This document shows positions 38,350-47,479 of a stretch of DNA of 64,000 nt, piece by piece. The stretch is taken from the NCBI RefSeq assembly GCF_006439015.1, contig NZ_RCZG01000014.1, forward strand, positions 62,001-126,000, in the 5' to 3' direction. Origin of the DNA: Mycolicibacterium hodleri (GTDB lineage: Bacteria > Actinomycetota > Actinomycetes > Mycobacteriales > Mycobacteriaceae). Within the stretch, counting starts at the first letter, position 1, and every line of letters starts with the position of its first letter. Both the position numbers and the translations under genes were made by a program. The notes under the pieces were generated by a model. The model was not told where the DNA came from, searched no databases, and worked only from the letters and a program-made list of their open reading frames with translations.

Positions 38350-40422
38350 GTGTCCACCCCGAGCGCATCTGCCATATACGTCGCGTCGCCGGAAGGCGAC
38401 ACCGGAAAGTCCACCATTGCGCTGGGGGTACTGCACCGGCTGGCGGCAACGGTCGCGAAGGTCGGAGTGTTTCGGCCGATCACGAGAATGGGCGAACAGC
38501 GGGACTACATCCTCGATCTGCTGCTGGCGCACACCACCGCCGGGCTGGCCTACGAGGAGTGCGTCGGCGTCGGGTACCAGCAATTGCACGACGATCCGGA
38601 TTCGGCGCTCGCCGAGATCGTCGACCGCTATCACCATGTCGCAGAACGCTGTGACGCCGTCCTGATCGTCGGCAGCGACTACACCGACGTCGCGTCGCCC
38701 AGTGAGTTGAGCGTCAACGCCCGCATTGCCGTCAATCTCGGTGCCCCCATCGTGCTCGCCGTGCGGGCCGCCGACCGCACCCCGGACGACGTCGCCCACG
38801 TCGTCGAGTTGTGCCTGGCCGAGATCGCAGGCCAGCACGCCCATACTGCCGCGGTCGTCGCCAACCGCTGCGACCCGGCGGAGCTGACCGCGATCGCTCA
38901 GGCACTCGAGCGCGTCGCCCCCAAGAGCTACGTGTTGCCAGAGGAACCACTGCTCGTTGCACCCTCGGTGGCCGAGCTGAGGGACGCGGTGCACGGGGCG
39001 GTGGTGAGCGGTGATGAGGGCCTGCTCAACCGCGAGGCGCTGGGAGTGCTCGTCGCGGGTATGACGGCCGAGCACGTCCTCGAGCGGCTGCGAGAAGGCA
39101 TGGCGGTCATCACGCCGGGTGACCGCTCCGACGTCGTGCTGGCCGTCACTAGCGCCCATGCGGCAGAGGGGTTTCCGTCGCTCTCGTGCATGATCCTCAA
39201 CGGTGGACTACCGCTGCACCCGTCGATCGCTGGCCTGGTGTCGGGGCTCGGGTTGCGGCTTCCTGTCGTCACCACCGATCTCGGAACGTATGACGCGACG
39301 CGAGCGGTGTCGTCGGCACGGGGACGCGTGACGGCCGAATCCCATCGCAAGATCGATGTGGCCCTCACGCTCATGGACACTTACGTCGATACCGCCGATC
39401 TCCTTGCGCAGCTGTTTATTTCGATCCCGTCCGTCGTGACCCCGCAGATGTTCACCTACCAGTTGCAGGAGCGGGCCCGCTCGGACCGCAAACACATCGT
39501 TCTGCCGGAGGGTGACGACGACCGCATCCTCAGGGCGGCGGGTCGGCTGCTCCAACGCTCGGTGGCCGACCTCACCATCCTCGGGGAGGAGTCCGTCGTG
39601 CGTGCTCGCGCGGCCGAACTCGGTGTCGACCTCTCGGCGGCCACGGTGCTAGACCCACAGACGAGCGAGCTGTGCGACCAGTTCGCCGAGCAGTACGCGG
39701 AACTGCGCAAGCGCAAGGGCGTGACGGTGGAGCAGGCCCGTGAGACGATTCACGACGTCTCCTACTTCGGAACCATGCTGGTGCACAACGACATGGTCGA
39801 CGGAATGGTGTCCGGCGCCCGACACACCACCGCCCACACGGTTCGGCCCGCCTTCGAGATCATCAAGACGCAGCCTGAAGTCTCTACGGTGTCGAGCATC
39901 TTCCTGATGTGCCTGGCCGATGAGGTGCTTGCCTACGGAGACTGCGCCATCGTCCCGGATCCGACCGCCGAGCAACTCGCCGACATTGCGATCTCGTCGG
40001 CTCGGACCGCCGCCCAGTTCGGCATCGTTCCAAGGGTGGCACTCCTGTCCTACTCAACCGGTACGTCCGGCACCGGCGCTGACGTCGACAAGGTAAGGAC
40101 GGCAACCGAATTGGTACGCTCGCGCGAGCCGGACCTGCTGGTCGAGGGACCCATCCAATACGACGCCGCTGTGGAACCTTCGGTCGCCGCGACCAAGATG
40201 CCCGACTCGAAGGTCGCTGGCCGCGCCACCGTGTTGATCTTCCCTGACCTCAACACCGGTAACAACACGTACAAGGCGGTGCAGCGCAGTGCCGGTGCGA
40301 TCGCCATCGGGCCGGTACTGCAGGGGCTCAATAAGCCGGTCAACGATCTGTCGCGAGGAGCGCTCGTCGAGGACATCGTCAACACCGTTGCCATCACCGC
40401 AATCCAGGCGCAGGGGAAATGA
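38350..40422 (+). CDS. pta: Phosphate acetyltransferase
   Basis: A 690-residue enzyme converting acetyl-CoA and phosphate to acetyl phosphate and CoA. It has three parts: an N-terminal P-loop-like domain (SPEGDTGKSTIALG at about 10-23), a central DRTGG domain (about 210-330), and the catalytic PTA domain from about 365 with LPEGDDDRIL and SYSTGTSGTGADVDKV. Length fits M. tuberculosis Pta (Rv0408). It overlaps ackA by 4 nt (ATGA); together they interconvert acetyl-CoA and acetate with ATP. Confidence 0.97.
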   Translation: MSTPSASAIYVASPEGDTGKSTIALGVLHRLAATVAKVGVFRPITRMGEQRDYILDLLLAHTTAGLAYEECVGVGYQQLHDDPDSALAEIVDRYHHVAERCDAVLIVGSDYTDVASPSELSVNARIAVNLGAPIVLAVRAADRTPDDVAHVVELCLAEIAGQHAHTAAVVANRCDPAELTAIAQALERVAPKSYVLPEEPLLVAPSVAELRDAVHGAVVSGDEGLLNREALGVLVAGMTAEHVLERLREGMAVITPGDRSDVVLAVTSAHAAEGFPSLSCMILNGGLPLHPSIAGLVSGLGLRLPVVTTDLGTYDATRAVSSARGRVTAESHRKIDVALTLMDTYVDTADLLAQLFISIPSVVTPQMFTYQLQERARSDRKHIVLPEGDDDRILRAAGRLLQRSVADLTILGEESVVRARAAELGVDLSAATVLDPQTSELCDQFAEQYAELRKRKGVTVEQARETIHDVSYFGTMLVHNDMVDGMVSGARHTTAHTVRPAFEIIKTQPEVSTVSSIFLMCLADEVLAYGDCAIVPDPTAEQLADIAISSARTAAQFGIVPRVALLSYSTGTSGTGADVDKVRTATELVRSREPDLLVEGPIQYDAAVEPSVAATKMPDSKVAGRATVLIFPDLNTGNNTYKAVQRSAGAIAIGPVLQGLNKPVNDLSRGALVEDIVNTVAITAIQAQGK

Positions 40423-41579
40423 TCAGCACTCGCACTGTTCTGGTGCTCAACTGCGGTTCATCTTCGCTGAAATACTCGGTAGTGGAGCCGGATTCGGGAA
40501 GCCACCTCGCCGACGGCATCATCGAGCGCATTGGTGCCGGACCGATTGCCGACCACGAAGCCGCGCTGCGGGCCGCCTTTGGCGAGCTCGCCGACGCGGG
40601 CCTGGACCTCGACTCACTCGGGCTGGTCGCGGTGGGGCACCGCGTCGTCCACGGTGGCCCCGACCTGTACCGGCCGACCATCGTCGACGATGCACTCATC
40701 GCCACGCTGGAAGCGCTCTCGCCGCTGGCGCCGCTGCACAACCCGCCGGCGATCATAGGCATCGAGGTCGCCCGCAAGGTGCTGCCCGATCTGCCTCACG
40801 TCGTGGTGTTCGACACGGCGTACTTCCACGACCTGCCGCCCGCCGCCGCGCAGTACGCGATTCCTCGGGAGGTGTCCGCGCAGTGGAACATTCGACGCTA
40901 TGGCTTCCACGGCACGTCGCATAGGTACGTCAGCGAGCAGGCCGCAGAGTTCCTGCAGGCGCCGTTGGAATCGCTCAATCAGATCGTGCTGCACCTCGGC
41001 AACGGCGCGTCGGCGTCGGCGATCGTCGGCGGTCGCCCCCAGGACACCTCGATGGGCATGACGCCGATGGAGGGCCTGGTGATGGGTACCCGGTCGGGTG
41101 ACATCGACCCGGGCGTCATCATGTATCTGAACCGCACGGCAGGCATGAGCATGGCTGAGGTCGAGACGATGCTCAACCGGCGCTCGGGGGTCCTCGGCCT
41201 CGGTGGGGAGATCGACTTTCGCTTGCTGCACCGACGCATTGAATCCGGCTCCGAATCAGACCGAGCAGAAGCGCAATTGGCGTACGACGTCTACATTCAC
41301 CGCTTGCGCAAGTACATCGGTTCCTACCTGGCGCTTCTCGGCAACACCGACGTGATCACGTTCACCGCCGGGGTCGGCGAGAACGACGCCGCGGTCCGCC
41401 GAGACGCACTCAGTGGGCTCGCGCCACTCGGCATCGAACTCGACGAACATCTCAACGACAGCCCGGCTCGCTCGCCGCGGCGCATCTCGTTCGAGACATC
41501 GCCGACGACGGTGCTCGTCATCCCCACCGACGAGGAAATGGCAATCGGACGGGCGTGCGCCGGCGCGATCGACGGTTAG
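40419..41579 (+). CDS. ackA: Acetate kinase
   Basis: A 386-residue acetate kinase of the ASKHA fold, making acetate and ATP from acetyl phosphate and ADP or the reverse. NCGSSSLKY near residues 10-18, HRVVHGG, the FDTAYF region with catalytic Asp, RRYGFHGTSH and LGNGAS are all present. Length is typical (Rv0409-like). The ATG overlaps the pta stop. The gene ends 4 nt from the convergent 13E12-type HNH gene. Confidence 0.97.
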   Translation: MISTRTVLVLNCGSSSLKYSVVEPDSGSHLADGIIERIGAGPIADHEAALRAAFGELADAGLDLDSLGLVAVGHRVVHGGPDLYRPTIVDDALIATLEALSPLAPLHNPPAIIGIEVARKVLPDLPHVVVFDTAYFHDLPPAAAQYAIPREVSAQWNIRRYGFHGTSHRYVSEQAAEFLQAPLESLNQIVLHLGNGASASAIVGGRPQDTSMGMTPMEGLVMGTRSGDIDPGVIMYLNRTAGMSMAEVETMLNRRSGVLGLGGEIDFRLLHRRIESGSESDRAEAQLAYDVYIHRLRKYIGSYLALLGNTDVITFTAGVGENDAAVRRDALSGLAPLGIELDEHLNDSPARSPRRISFETSPTTVLVIPTDEEMAIGRACAGAIDG

Positions 41580-41583
41580 CTCG

Positions 41584-43200
41584 TCAGAACGGCGGGTCCG
41601 GCTCGGGTTCGGTTGCGGCGCGGTTGAGTTCGCGTTCGTCGTGGATGCGGCGGGCGCGGTCCTCGGCGCGGGTGGCTTTGCGCCGTGGCATCCTCAGTCC
41701 GCTGGTGTGGGCGGGGGGTACGGGTCCGGTGGTGGTGACGGGTGCGGTGGGTGCGCAGAGTTCGGGGAACAGCAGCCGGCTGCCCGGGGTGGTGCGGTAT
41801 GTCTGCCCGTCGGGTGCGATCCAGTCGATGGTGCCGTTTCGGTGTTGGCGATCTTGCCAGCCGGTGGGTCCGCCCCAGAAGGTTTTCAGCAAGTGATGTT
41901 TTCTGCAGACTGCCTTGAGGTTCGACGCCTGCGTCGGCCCGCAGGGCCAGGGGATGGTGTGGTCCAGGTCGCAGTGGGTGGCGGGTTCGTGGCAGCCGGG
42001 GAAGCGGCACGTCAGGTCGCGGCAGCGCACGAAGTCGGCCAGTGTCTTCGATGGGGTGTAGCGCGGCTCCGGTGGGGCGTGGCCGGGGTGGACGATGGCG
42101 GTGATGGTGGCGCCGAGGGCGGCACGCCGCAGCAGTGGGCCGGGTAGGAACCGTCCGCCCATCATGGCTGCGGGTCGGATGGTGCTCAGTGCGCCGCGCT
42201 CGGGTGTGAGTGCCTCGGTCAGGGTCAACTCGTGCAGTGGGCGGGTGAACATCGTGGGTGCGACGCCGTCGAGGGCGGCGCACTCCTCGGCGTCGGGATC
42301 GGCGGTGGGGTCGGGGTCGGGGGGCACGTCGGGGTCGGGGGTCGTGTCGAGTGTGGGGGTGCCGTTGGGATCGGCGGGCAGGCCGCCGGTCCCGGTGGTG
42401 GTGTCGTGGTGGGCGATGAGGTGGATGATCACCCCGGTCGAGGGCGGGTTCTGAGCGGCGTCGCAGTCTTCGGTTCCGCACAGGCACGCCAGCCGGTCGG
42501 CGCCGTGGCTCAGGGCGCCCATGGCGTCGGCGCGGCGCTGGTCCTTGGTCCGCGGATCCGCCGGGCACACCGTGTCGGCCAGGGCGTTCAGCCGGGTGTC
42601 GAAGGCGATCGCGTCGGGGGTGAACAGGGAACCGAACACGGCGGCCAACCCGCTGCCGTCCTCCACGTGCACGTTCAGAGAGCGGTCCCGGGCCCGGGTC
42701 TGGGTGCGGCGCACCGCCAACGGATCGACCTGGGCGACGATCGCGTCGATGTGCTGTTCGGTCTTGGCCACCGACATCGGCCCCCATCCCACCAGGGCCT
42801 CGGCCAGCGCGGTGTCCAGGGCGTGTAGCGCGTCGGGGTCGGTGACGTTCGCGGCGCGCGCCACGATCGCCCGCACCAGCGCGTAGGTGATCAGTCCGTC
42901 GGCGAACAGTGCTTGCACTTTCGGGAAGCGTTCCCGCAGCGCGACCGCGACCAGCAGCAGGTTGGAGGCCACCCCGCTGGTCAGGCGGCCCGCGGCGGCG
43001 ATGTGGGCGCTGACCGCGTCCCAGTTGTCCAGGCACCACTGATCACGGCTGGCGGACCCGTCGGCGGCATGGGCATCGTCGAGCATGGTGGCCATCGCGG
43101 CCAAACGCCGCGCACAGGCCGCGGACTCCACCCGCGACCAGGCCTGCACCGCCCCGGCACCACGCACACCTGCCGTCTGGGCCACCAATTCATCGAACAC
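41584..43200 (-). CDS. 13E12-family protein (DUF222) with HNH endonuclease domain
   Basis: A 538-residue protein of the 13E12 repeat family, multi-copy in mycobacteria. The N-terminal DUF222 helical domain spans about 1-330; a linker rich in Asp-Pro (DTTPDPDVPPDPDPTADP) follows; the C-terminal HNH nuclease domain has CRFPGCHEPATHCDLDH and NLKAVCRKHH. Its role is unknown, though in M. tuberculosis such genes host the phiRv1 prophage attachment site. The frame extends to 43368, but GTG at 43200 in TGTGTGTTCGATGAA matches the usual family start. It sits between ackA and a CtaG-like gene. Confidence 0.9.
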   Translation of the reverse strand: MFDELVAQTAGVRGAGAVQAWSRVESAACARRLAAMATMLDDAHAADGSASRDQWCLDNWDAVSAHIAAAGRLTSGVASNLLLVAVALRERFPKVQALFADGLITYALVRAIVARAANVTDPDALHALDTALAEALVGWGPMSVAKTEQHIDAIVAQVDPLAVRRTQTRARDRSLNVHVEDGSGLAAVFGSLFTPDAIAFDTRLNALADTVCPADPRTKDQRRADAMGALSHGADRLACLCGTEDCDAAQNPPSTGVIIHLIAHHDTTTGTGGLPADPNGTPTLDTTPDPDVPPDPDPTADPDAEECAALDGVAPTMFTRPLHELTLTEALTPERGALSTIRPAAMMGGRFLPGPLLRRAALGATITAIVHPGHAPPEPRYTPSKTLADFVRCRDLTCRFPGCHEPATHCDLDHTIPWPCGPTQASNLKAVCRKHHLLKTFWGGPTGWQDRQHRNGTIDWIAPDGQTYRTTPGSRLLFPELCAPTAPVTTTGPVPPAHTSGLRMPRRKATRAEDRARRIHDERELNRAATEPEPDPPF

Positions 43201-43356
43201 ACAGTCGAATATATCCGGGACCGGCGACACGTAGAAGAGGTCAGAGGCCGACCTGTGGATGAAACACCAACTGTGCACAACCCCACCACCAAGACCCGAA
43301 AACGTCTGTGGCACATGATAATTGGACATCCACGGTGATTTCCCAGCTTCCCAACA

Positions 43357-43362
43357 TAGTTT
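43357..43362 (+). promoter_or_regulatory. Candidate -10 (TAGTTT), leaderless start
   Basis: TAGTTT ends 6 nt before the ATG at 43369 of the CtaG-like gene. Confidence 0.5.
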
Positions 43363-43368
43363 CGGCAC

Positions 43369-44268
43369 ATGTCGTTGCCTGCTGACACCCCGCTGACGCT
43401 GGTGGTGGCCGTGCAGTCCTGGCGGTTGGATGTCGCCGCGGTGCTCCTGATCGTGGGACTCGGCGTCGGATATGCCCGTTGTCCTCGAATGGGACGAGGT
43501 CCCACCTCCTGCTTCGTCTCCGGCCTCATCATGTGGGCACTAGCGACGAGCAGCGTGATCGCCGTATACGCGCCCGTGCTGTTCTGGATGCGGGCGGTGC
43601 AAGTGCTGATGTCGCTATTTGTCGTTCCCTTCCTGCTTGCTCTTGGCAGGCCGGTCAGCGCGCTGCGAGCAGCACTCGCAGAAACGGGTCGGGTGAGACT
43701 GGACCGGTTGCTGAGCTCACGCGCGTGCCGACTTGCGTTCTCCCCGTTGATCACGTCGATCGCAATGCTCGGTGTGCCATGGCTGCTCTACCTAACTCCG
43801 TGGTACGTGATGTCGATGACGGGTGCGATCGCCTCACTGACGCGAATCGCCCTTGTGATCATCGGATTCGGCTACTTCTACGCCCGACTCCAGGCTGATC
43901 CCGTGCCCAGGCGGTATCCGCCCCTTCTGTCCATCGGCATCAGCGTGGTGGAGTCGCTCGGTGACGGATTGCTCGGCCTGGTGTTGTGGCTGGGACCGCT
44001 CATCGCCGTCGACTACTACGCCGGCCTGCACCGAGACTGGGGTCCCGGTGCGAGGGTCGACCAGTCGATCGGTGCGGGAATTCTGTGGATCGTCGGTGAC
44101 GTGCTCGGGATTCCGTTCCTGGCGGTCCTCATGCGAGGACTGTCAAAGCACGAGAAAGCCAGGGCGACAGAAGTGGACGCCGAGCTTGAAGACACGGCCG
44201 ACGCGCCCGCACCCGCGTTGTGGTGGGAAGCCGATCCTCAACTCGGCGAGCGCTTCGGCAGGCGCTAG
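43369..44268 (+). CDS. CtaG-like membrane protein (cytochrome oxidase assembly type)
   Basis: A 299-residue membrane protein with about seven helices, matching the Caa3-type CtaG family of copper-related cytochrome oxidase assembly or copper export proteins. Typical stretches are SGLIMWALATSSVIAVYAP, LVVPFLLALGRP-like MSLFVVPFLLALGRP, and GLVLWLGPLIAVDYYAGL. It lacks the histidine-rich metal sites of some members. The C-terminal tail is acidic and cytoplasmic. Leaderless start from TAGTTT. It overlaps convergent pknG by 4 nt. Confidence 0.8.
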   Translation: MSLPADTPLTLVVAVQSWRLDVAAVLLIVGLGVGYARCPRMGRGPTSCFVSGLIMWALATSSVIAVYAPVLFWMRAVQVLMSLFVVPFLLALGRPVSALRAALAETGRVRLDRLLSSRACRLAFSPLITSIAMLGVPWLLYLTPWYVMSMTGAIASLTRIALVIIGFGYFYARLQADPVPRRYPPLLSIGISVVESLGDGLLGLVLWLGPLIAVDYYAGLHRDWGPGARVDQSIGAGILWIVGDVLGIPFLAVLMRGLSKHEKARATEVDAELEDTADAPAPALWWEADPQLGERFGRR

Positions 44269-46523
44269 AACGTGCTCATCGGCCGTACGCTGTTGGCGAG
44301 ATCGACCAGCGCATAACGGTGTTCCTGTGTCGGGGCGACACGCGACAGTCCTCGCAGTGACGCCTCCACCCCGAGCCGCAGACCGTGCTCGGTGAAGGGG
44401 AAGCCCAGGATGTGGTTGGTGCTCGCGGTGTTGTCGGCCAGCCAGTCCATCGCCGTCCCGAGTACCAGCGCGCGGATCTGGAGAACCCGCGGCTCCGTAT
44501 CGGGCAGCACCTCCACCCGTCGCGCGGCGTCGCGAATCTGCTGCTCGGTGATCTCGCTGCCCGAGCGGCCCGACAGCAGGGTCACCGCGCTGGTGAGCCG
44601 CGCGGTCGTGAAGTGCCTCGAGGTGGGGGGAACCTGGTCAAGGGTCGTGACGGCGTCGCCGCGCTGGGCGTTCGCCGACTGAGCCCGGGCCAGGCCGAAG
44701 CCAGCCGAGATGATGCCGTTGTCGGTGTTCCACACCGTCTTGTAGAAGGTCCGCTCGTCAGCCGATCCGCTCAGCTCGGCCGTCGCGGCCAACGCGAGCT
44801 TCGGCGCCAGCTCGCCGGGCAGGGTGTCCAGCACCTCGGTGAAGTGCTTCGTCGCGGATTCGTAGTCGGCGGAAAGCAATCCGGCGACCGCGCGGAACCA
44901 GGCCAGACGCCACCGCCAGCCGACCCGCTCCTGAAGGTCGTCGAGCTTGCGGTTCGCCTTCGCCACGTCACCGAGGTCCAGCAGCGCCCGCACCTCCATC
45001 AGGGGCAGCTCGACGGACTCCGACAGATCGACGCCGTCGGAGTCCAGCGAGCCATACCGCGCCGCGCGAAGGGAGTCCAGCGTCTGAACGGGCTGGCTGA
45101 GCACCGTCGCCGACAACACCGCCGCGCCGACGTCGGCGGGGTCGACGAGTGGGACCTGCAGCGCCTTGATGATCTCCTGCGCCGTCAGCTTCTCGGAGTG
45201 CACCTGTCCGTCGAGGTAGACGTCGGTGTGGGCGACGAGCAGGTCGACGCCGAACGTCGACCGGGATGGGCTGAACACTGCTGACAGGCCGGGTCGCGGC
45301 ATCCCGGAGTCCTGCGCGACGACCTCGCGCAGTACGCCGATCAGCTGGCCGGACATCTCCTCGGCGCTGGCAAAGCGCTTGCGCGGATCGGCGTCGATGG
45401 CCCGGCGGAGCAGCCGTTCGAACGAATCGTATTGGGCTAGAACGGGATCGTCTTCGGGTAGGCCGTCATCGTAGCGACCGTTGCGGGTGCGGAGGTCGAG
45501 CGTTAGCGCAGCGAGGGTGCGACCGACGGTGTAGATGTCGGTGGCCATCGTCGGTCCCGTCTTGACGATCTCGGGTGCCTGGTATCCGGGCGTGCCGTAG
45601 AGGAAGCCGTACGAGTTGAGCCGCGAGACGGCGCCGAGGTCGATCAGCTTGAGCTGCTCCTCGGTGATCATGATGTTCTCTGGCTTCAAGTCGTTGTAGA
45701 CCAGCCCGACCGAGTGCAGATAGCCCAGCGCGGGAAGGATTTCGAGCATGTACGCGATCGCTTGCGCGACCGGCAGCTTCTTTCCCTTGACCTGCTTGAG
45801 TGAGGTGCCGCCGACGTACTCCATCACGATGTAGCCGACGGGGTCGCCGTTCTTGTCATCGTGTTCGACGAAGTTGAAGATCTTGACGATTCCCGGATGG
45901 GTGACCTCGGCGAGGAACTGGCGTTCGGCCATCGCGATCGACTGGGCCTCGGCGTCACCGGAATGCACCAGACCCTTGAGCACCACGGGTCGGTCGTTGA
46001 CGTTCGTGTCGAAGGCCAGATAGATCCAGCCAAGCCCGCCATGGGCGATGCAACCCTTGATCTCGTACTGGTCGATCACCATGTCGCCCGGACTCAGCTG
46101 CGGCAGAAAGGAATACGGGCTACCGCAGTGTGGGCACCAACCCTCCGACAGCGCTTCGCCGTCGGCGGTCGACCGACCGACCGGCCTGCCGCAGTTCCAG
46201 CAGAACCGCTTCACCTCGGCGACCACCGGGTCGGTCATCAGGGCTTCCAGCGGGTCACGTTCCGGCACGCGAGGTACCTCGACCAGACCGCCGCCGAGGC
46301 GCCGGATCGGCGACCACTGCCGCGTCAGCATGGTCGTCTGTTCGTGCGGTTCGGTTTCGACGCTGCCGACCGAGATGCCTTCGGAGTCGTCGAAATTCGG
46401 CCGGAAGACGGCCTGGGTCGCCATCGGTCGCAGGGTCGCCAACGAGTCGTAGCTCATGGCGTCTGCCGGCTGGGTGCCCGGGCCCTCGTCGGCTGTCTCG
46501 TCGTGGTTTCGTGGGCTGGTCAT
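44265..46523 (-). CDS. pknG: Serine/threonine protein kinase PknG
   Basis: A 752-residue soluble kinase. In order: a disordered N-terminus with threonines in EQTTMLTRQW (autophosphorylation region), a rubredoxin-like domain with CWNCG at 108-112 and CPHCG at 130-134, the kinase domain from about 150 with Lys183 in VVLKG and the YNDLKPEN loop, and a C-terminal TPR domain. It phosphorylates GarA to balance glutamate metabolism. A 1074-residue frame runs upstream antisense to nothing useful; ATG 46523 overlaps the glnH stop by 1 nt and gives the known length (Rv0410c, 750 aa). Confidence 0.97.
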   Translation of the reverse strand: MTSPRNHDETADEGPGTQPADAMSYDSLATLRPMATQAVFRPNFDDSEGISVGSVETEPHEQTTMLTRQWSPIRRLGGGLVEVPRVPERDPLEALMTDPVVAEVKRFCWNCGRPVGRSTADGEALSEGWCPHCGSPYSFLPQLSPGDMVIDQYEIKGCIAHGGLGWIYLAFDTNVNDRPVVLKGLVHSGDAEAQSIAMAERQFLAEVTHPGIVKIFNFVEHDDKNGDPVGYIVMEYVGGTSLKQVKGKKLPVAQAIAYMLEILPALGYLHSVGLVYNDLKPENIMITEEQLKLIDLGAVSRLNSYGFLYGTPGYQAPEIVKTGPTMATDIYTVGRTLAALTLDLRTRNGRYDDGLPEDDPVLAQYDSFERLLRRAIDADPRKRFASAEEMSGQLIGVLREVVAQDSGMPRPGLSAVFSPSRSTFGVDLLVAHTDVYLDGQVHSEKLTAQEIIKALQVPLVDPADVGAAVLSATVLSQPVQTLDSLRAARYGSLDSDGVDLSESVELPLMEVRALLDLGDVAKANRKLDDLQERVGWRWRLAWFRAVAGLLSADYESATKHFTEVLDTLPGELAPKLALAATAELSGSADERTFYKTVWNTDNGIISAGFGLARAQSANAQRGDAVTTLDQVPPTSRHFTTARLTSAVTLLSGRSGSEITEQQIRDAARRVEVLPDTEPRVLQIRALVLGTAMDWLADNTASTNHILGFPFTEHGLRLGVEASLRGLSRVAPTQEHRYALVDLANSVRPMSTF

Positions 46524-47479
46524 CAGTCCTCGTACTTCGGGACGGGTGGCGCGGGAGCGGGTCCGAGCACCGACAACCATTTGCGGTACAAGGTGTTCCA
46601 CGTACCGTCGCGACGTACCCGGTCGAGTGTGCCGTTGACGAATCGCACCAGTCCGGTGTTCTCCTTGTTGATTCCGATGCCGTACGGCTCCTTGGCCATG
46701 GACGGTCCGACGATGTGGAGGTAGGGGTCCTGGCTCACCAGTCCAGCGAGGATCGAGTCGTCGGTGCTGACGGCGTCGACCTGACGCTGCTGCAGCGCAA
46801 CGAGGCAGTCCGCCCACGTCACGACCTTGACGATCACAGGTGGTGGACTGATCTGCTTGATGCGCTCGATGGACGTCGTACCGTCGACCGCGCAGACCCT
46901 CTTGCCCGCCAGGTCGGAGGCCTGGGTGATCGCCGAGTCGCGTGGCGCCAGGATCCGCTGGTTGGCCGCCAGGTACTCGGTGGAGAAATTGACCAATTCC
47001 TTGCGTGCGCAGTTGATGCTCATGGTTTTGACGACGATGTCGACCTGATTGTTCTCCAGGGCGGCGATCCGGTCGGCAGACGTGAGGATGCGGTACTCGA
47101 CCTGCGACGGCGTACCGAAGATGTCGCGAGCCACCTCGCCGGCGATGTCGACGTCGAAGCCGGTGATCTCGCCGGTGATCGGGTCGCGGAAGCTGAAGAG
47201 GTTGCTCCCGATGTCGAGACCGACGATGAGCCTTCCACGGTTGCGAATGTTGGTGACGGCGTCGTCGGCCTCGGCCTTGGTGGGGAACGGCCGCAGGCTC
47301 GCGGTGCAATTGTCGGTGTCCGTGTCGGGGACGTTCCCGGGCTCCGGCGGGGTCTCCGTCATGCCCGCCGGCGTCGGCGGTGCAAGCGTCACACTGGCCA
47401 CGTTGACGGGCGGCGCGGTCTGGCTGCAGCCGGCGACCACCACCGCTGCGAGTATGCCCACGAAGCTTCTTCTCATCAT
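46523..47479 (-). CDS. glnH: Amino-acid-binding lipoprotein GlnH
   Basis: A 318-residue periplasmic binding lipoprotein with lipobox VAGC (Cys18) and a type 2 solute-binding fold (VGLDIGSNLFSFRDP, FDVDIAGEVARDIFG, GKRVCAVDGTTSIERI). In M. tuberculosis GlnH (Rv0411c) binds aspartate, glutamate and asparagine and signals through GlnX to PknG rather than serving a transporter. The same three-gene operon is seen here with 1- and 4-nt overlaps. An alternative ATG is one codon in. Confidence 0.95.
   Translation of the reverse strand: MMRRSFVGILAAVVVAGCSQTAPPVNVASVTLAPPTPAGMTETPPEPGNVPDTDTDNCTASLRPFPTKAEADDAVTNIRNRGRLIVGLDIGSNLFSFRDPITGEITGFDVDIAGEVARDIFGTPSQVEYRILTSADRIAALENNQVDIVVKTMSINCARKELVNFSTEYLAANQRILAPRDSAITQASDLAGKRVCAVDGTTSIERIKQISPPPVIVKVVTWADCLVALQQRQVDAVSTDDSILAGLVSQDPYLHIVGPSMAKEPYGIGINKENTGLVRFVNGTLDRVRRDGTWNTLYRKWLSVLGPAPAPPVPKYED

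Noticed and set aside
37126..39159. A 677-codon open frame on the minus strand
   Set aside because: It runs antisense to fgd1 and pta, which are beyond doubt; its product is low-complexity in Arg, Gly and His as expected for a high-G+C shadow frame.
43201..43368. Longer N-terminus of the 13E12 HNH protein
   Set aside because: The added residues are not protein-like, and GTG at 43200 fits the family start.
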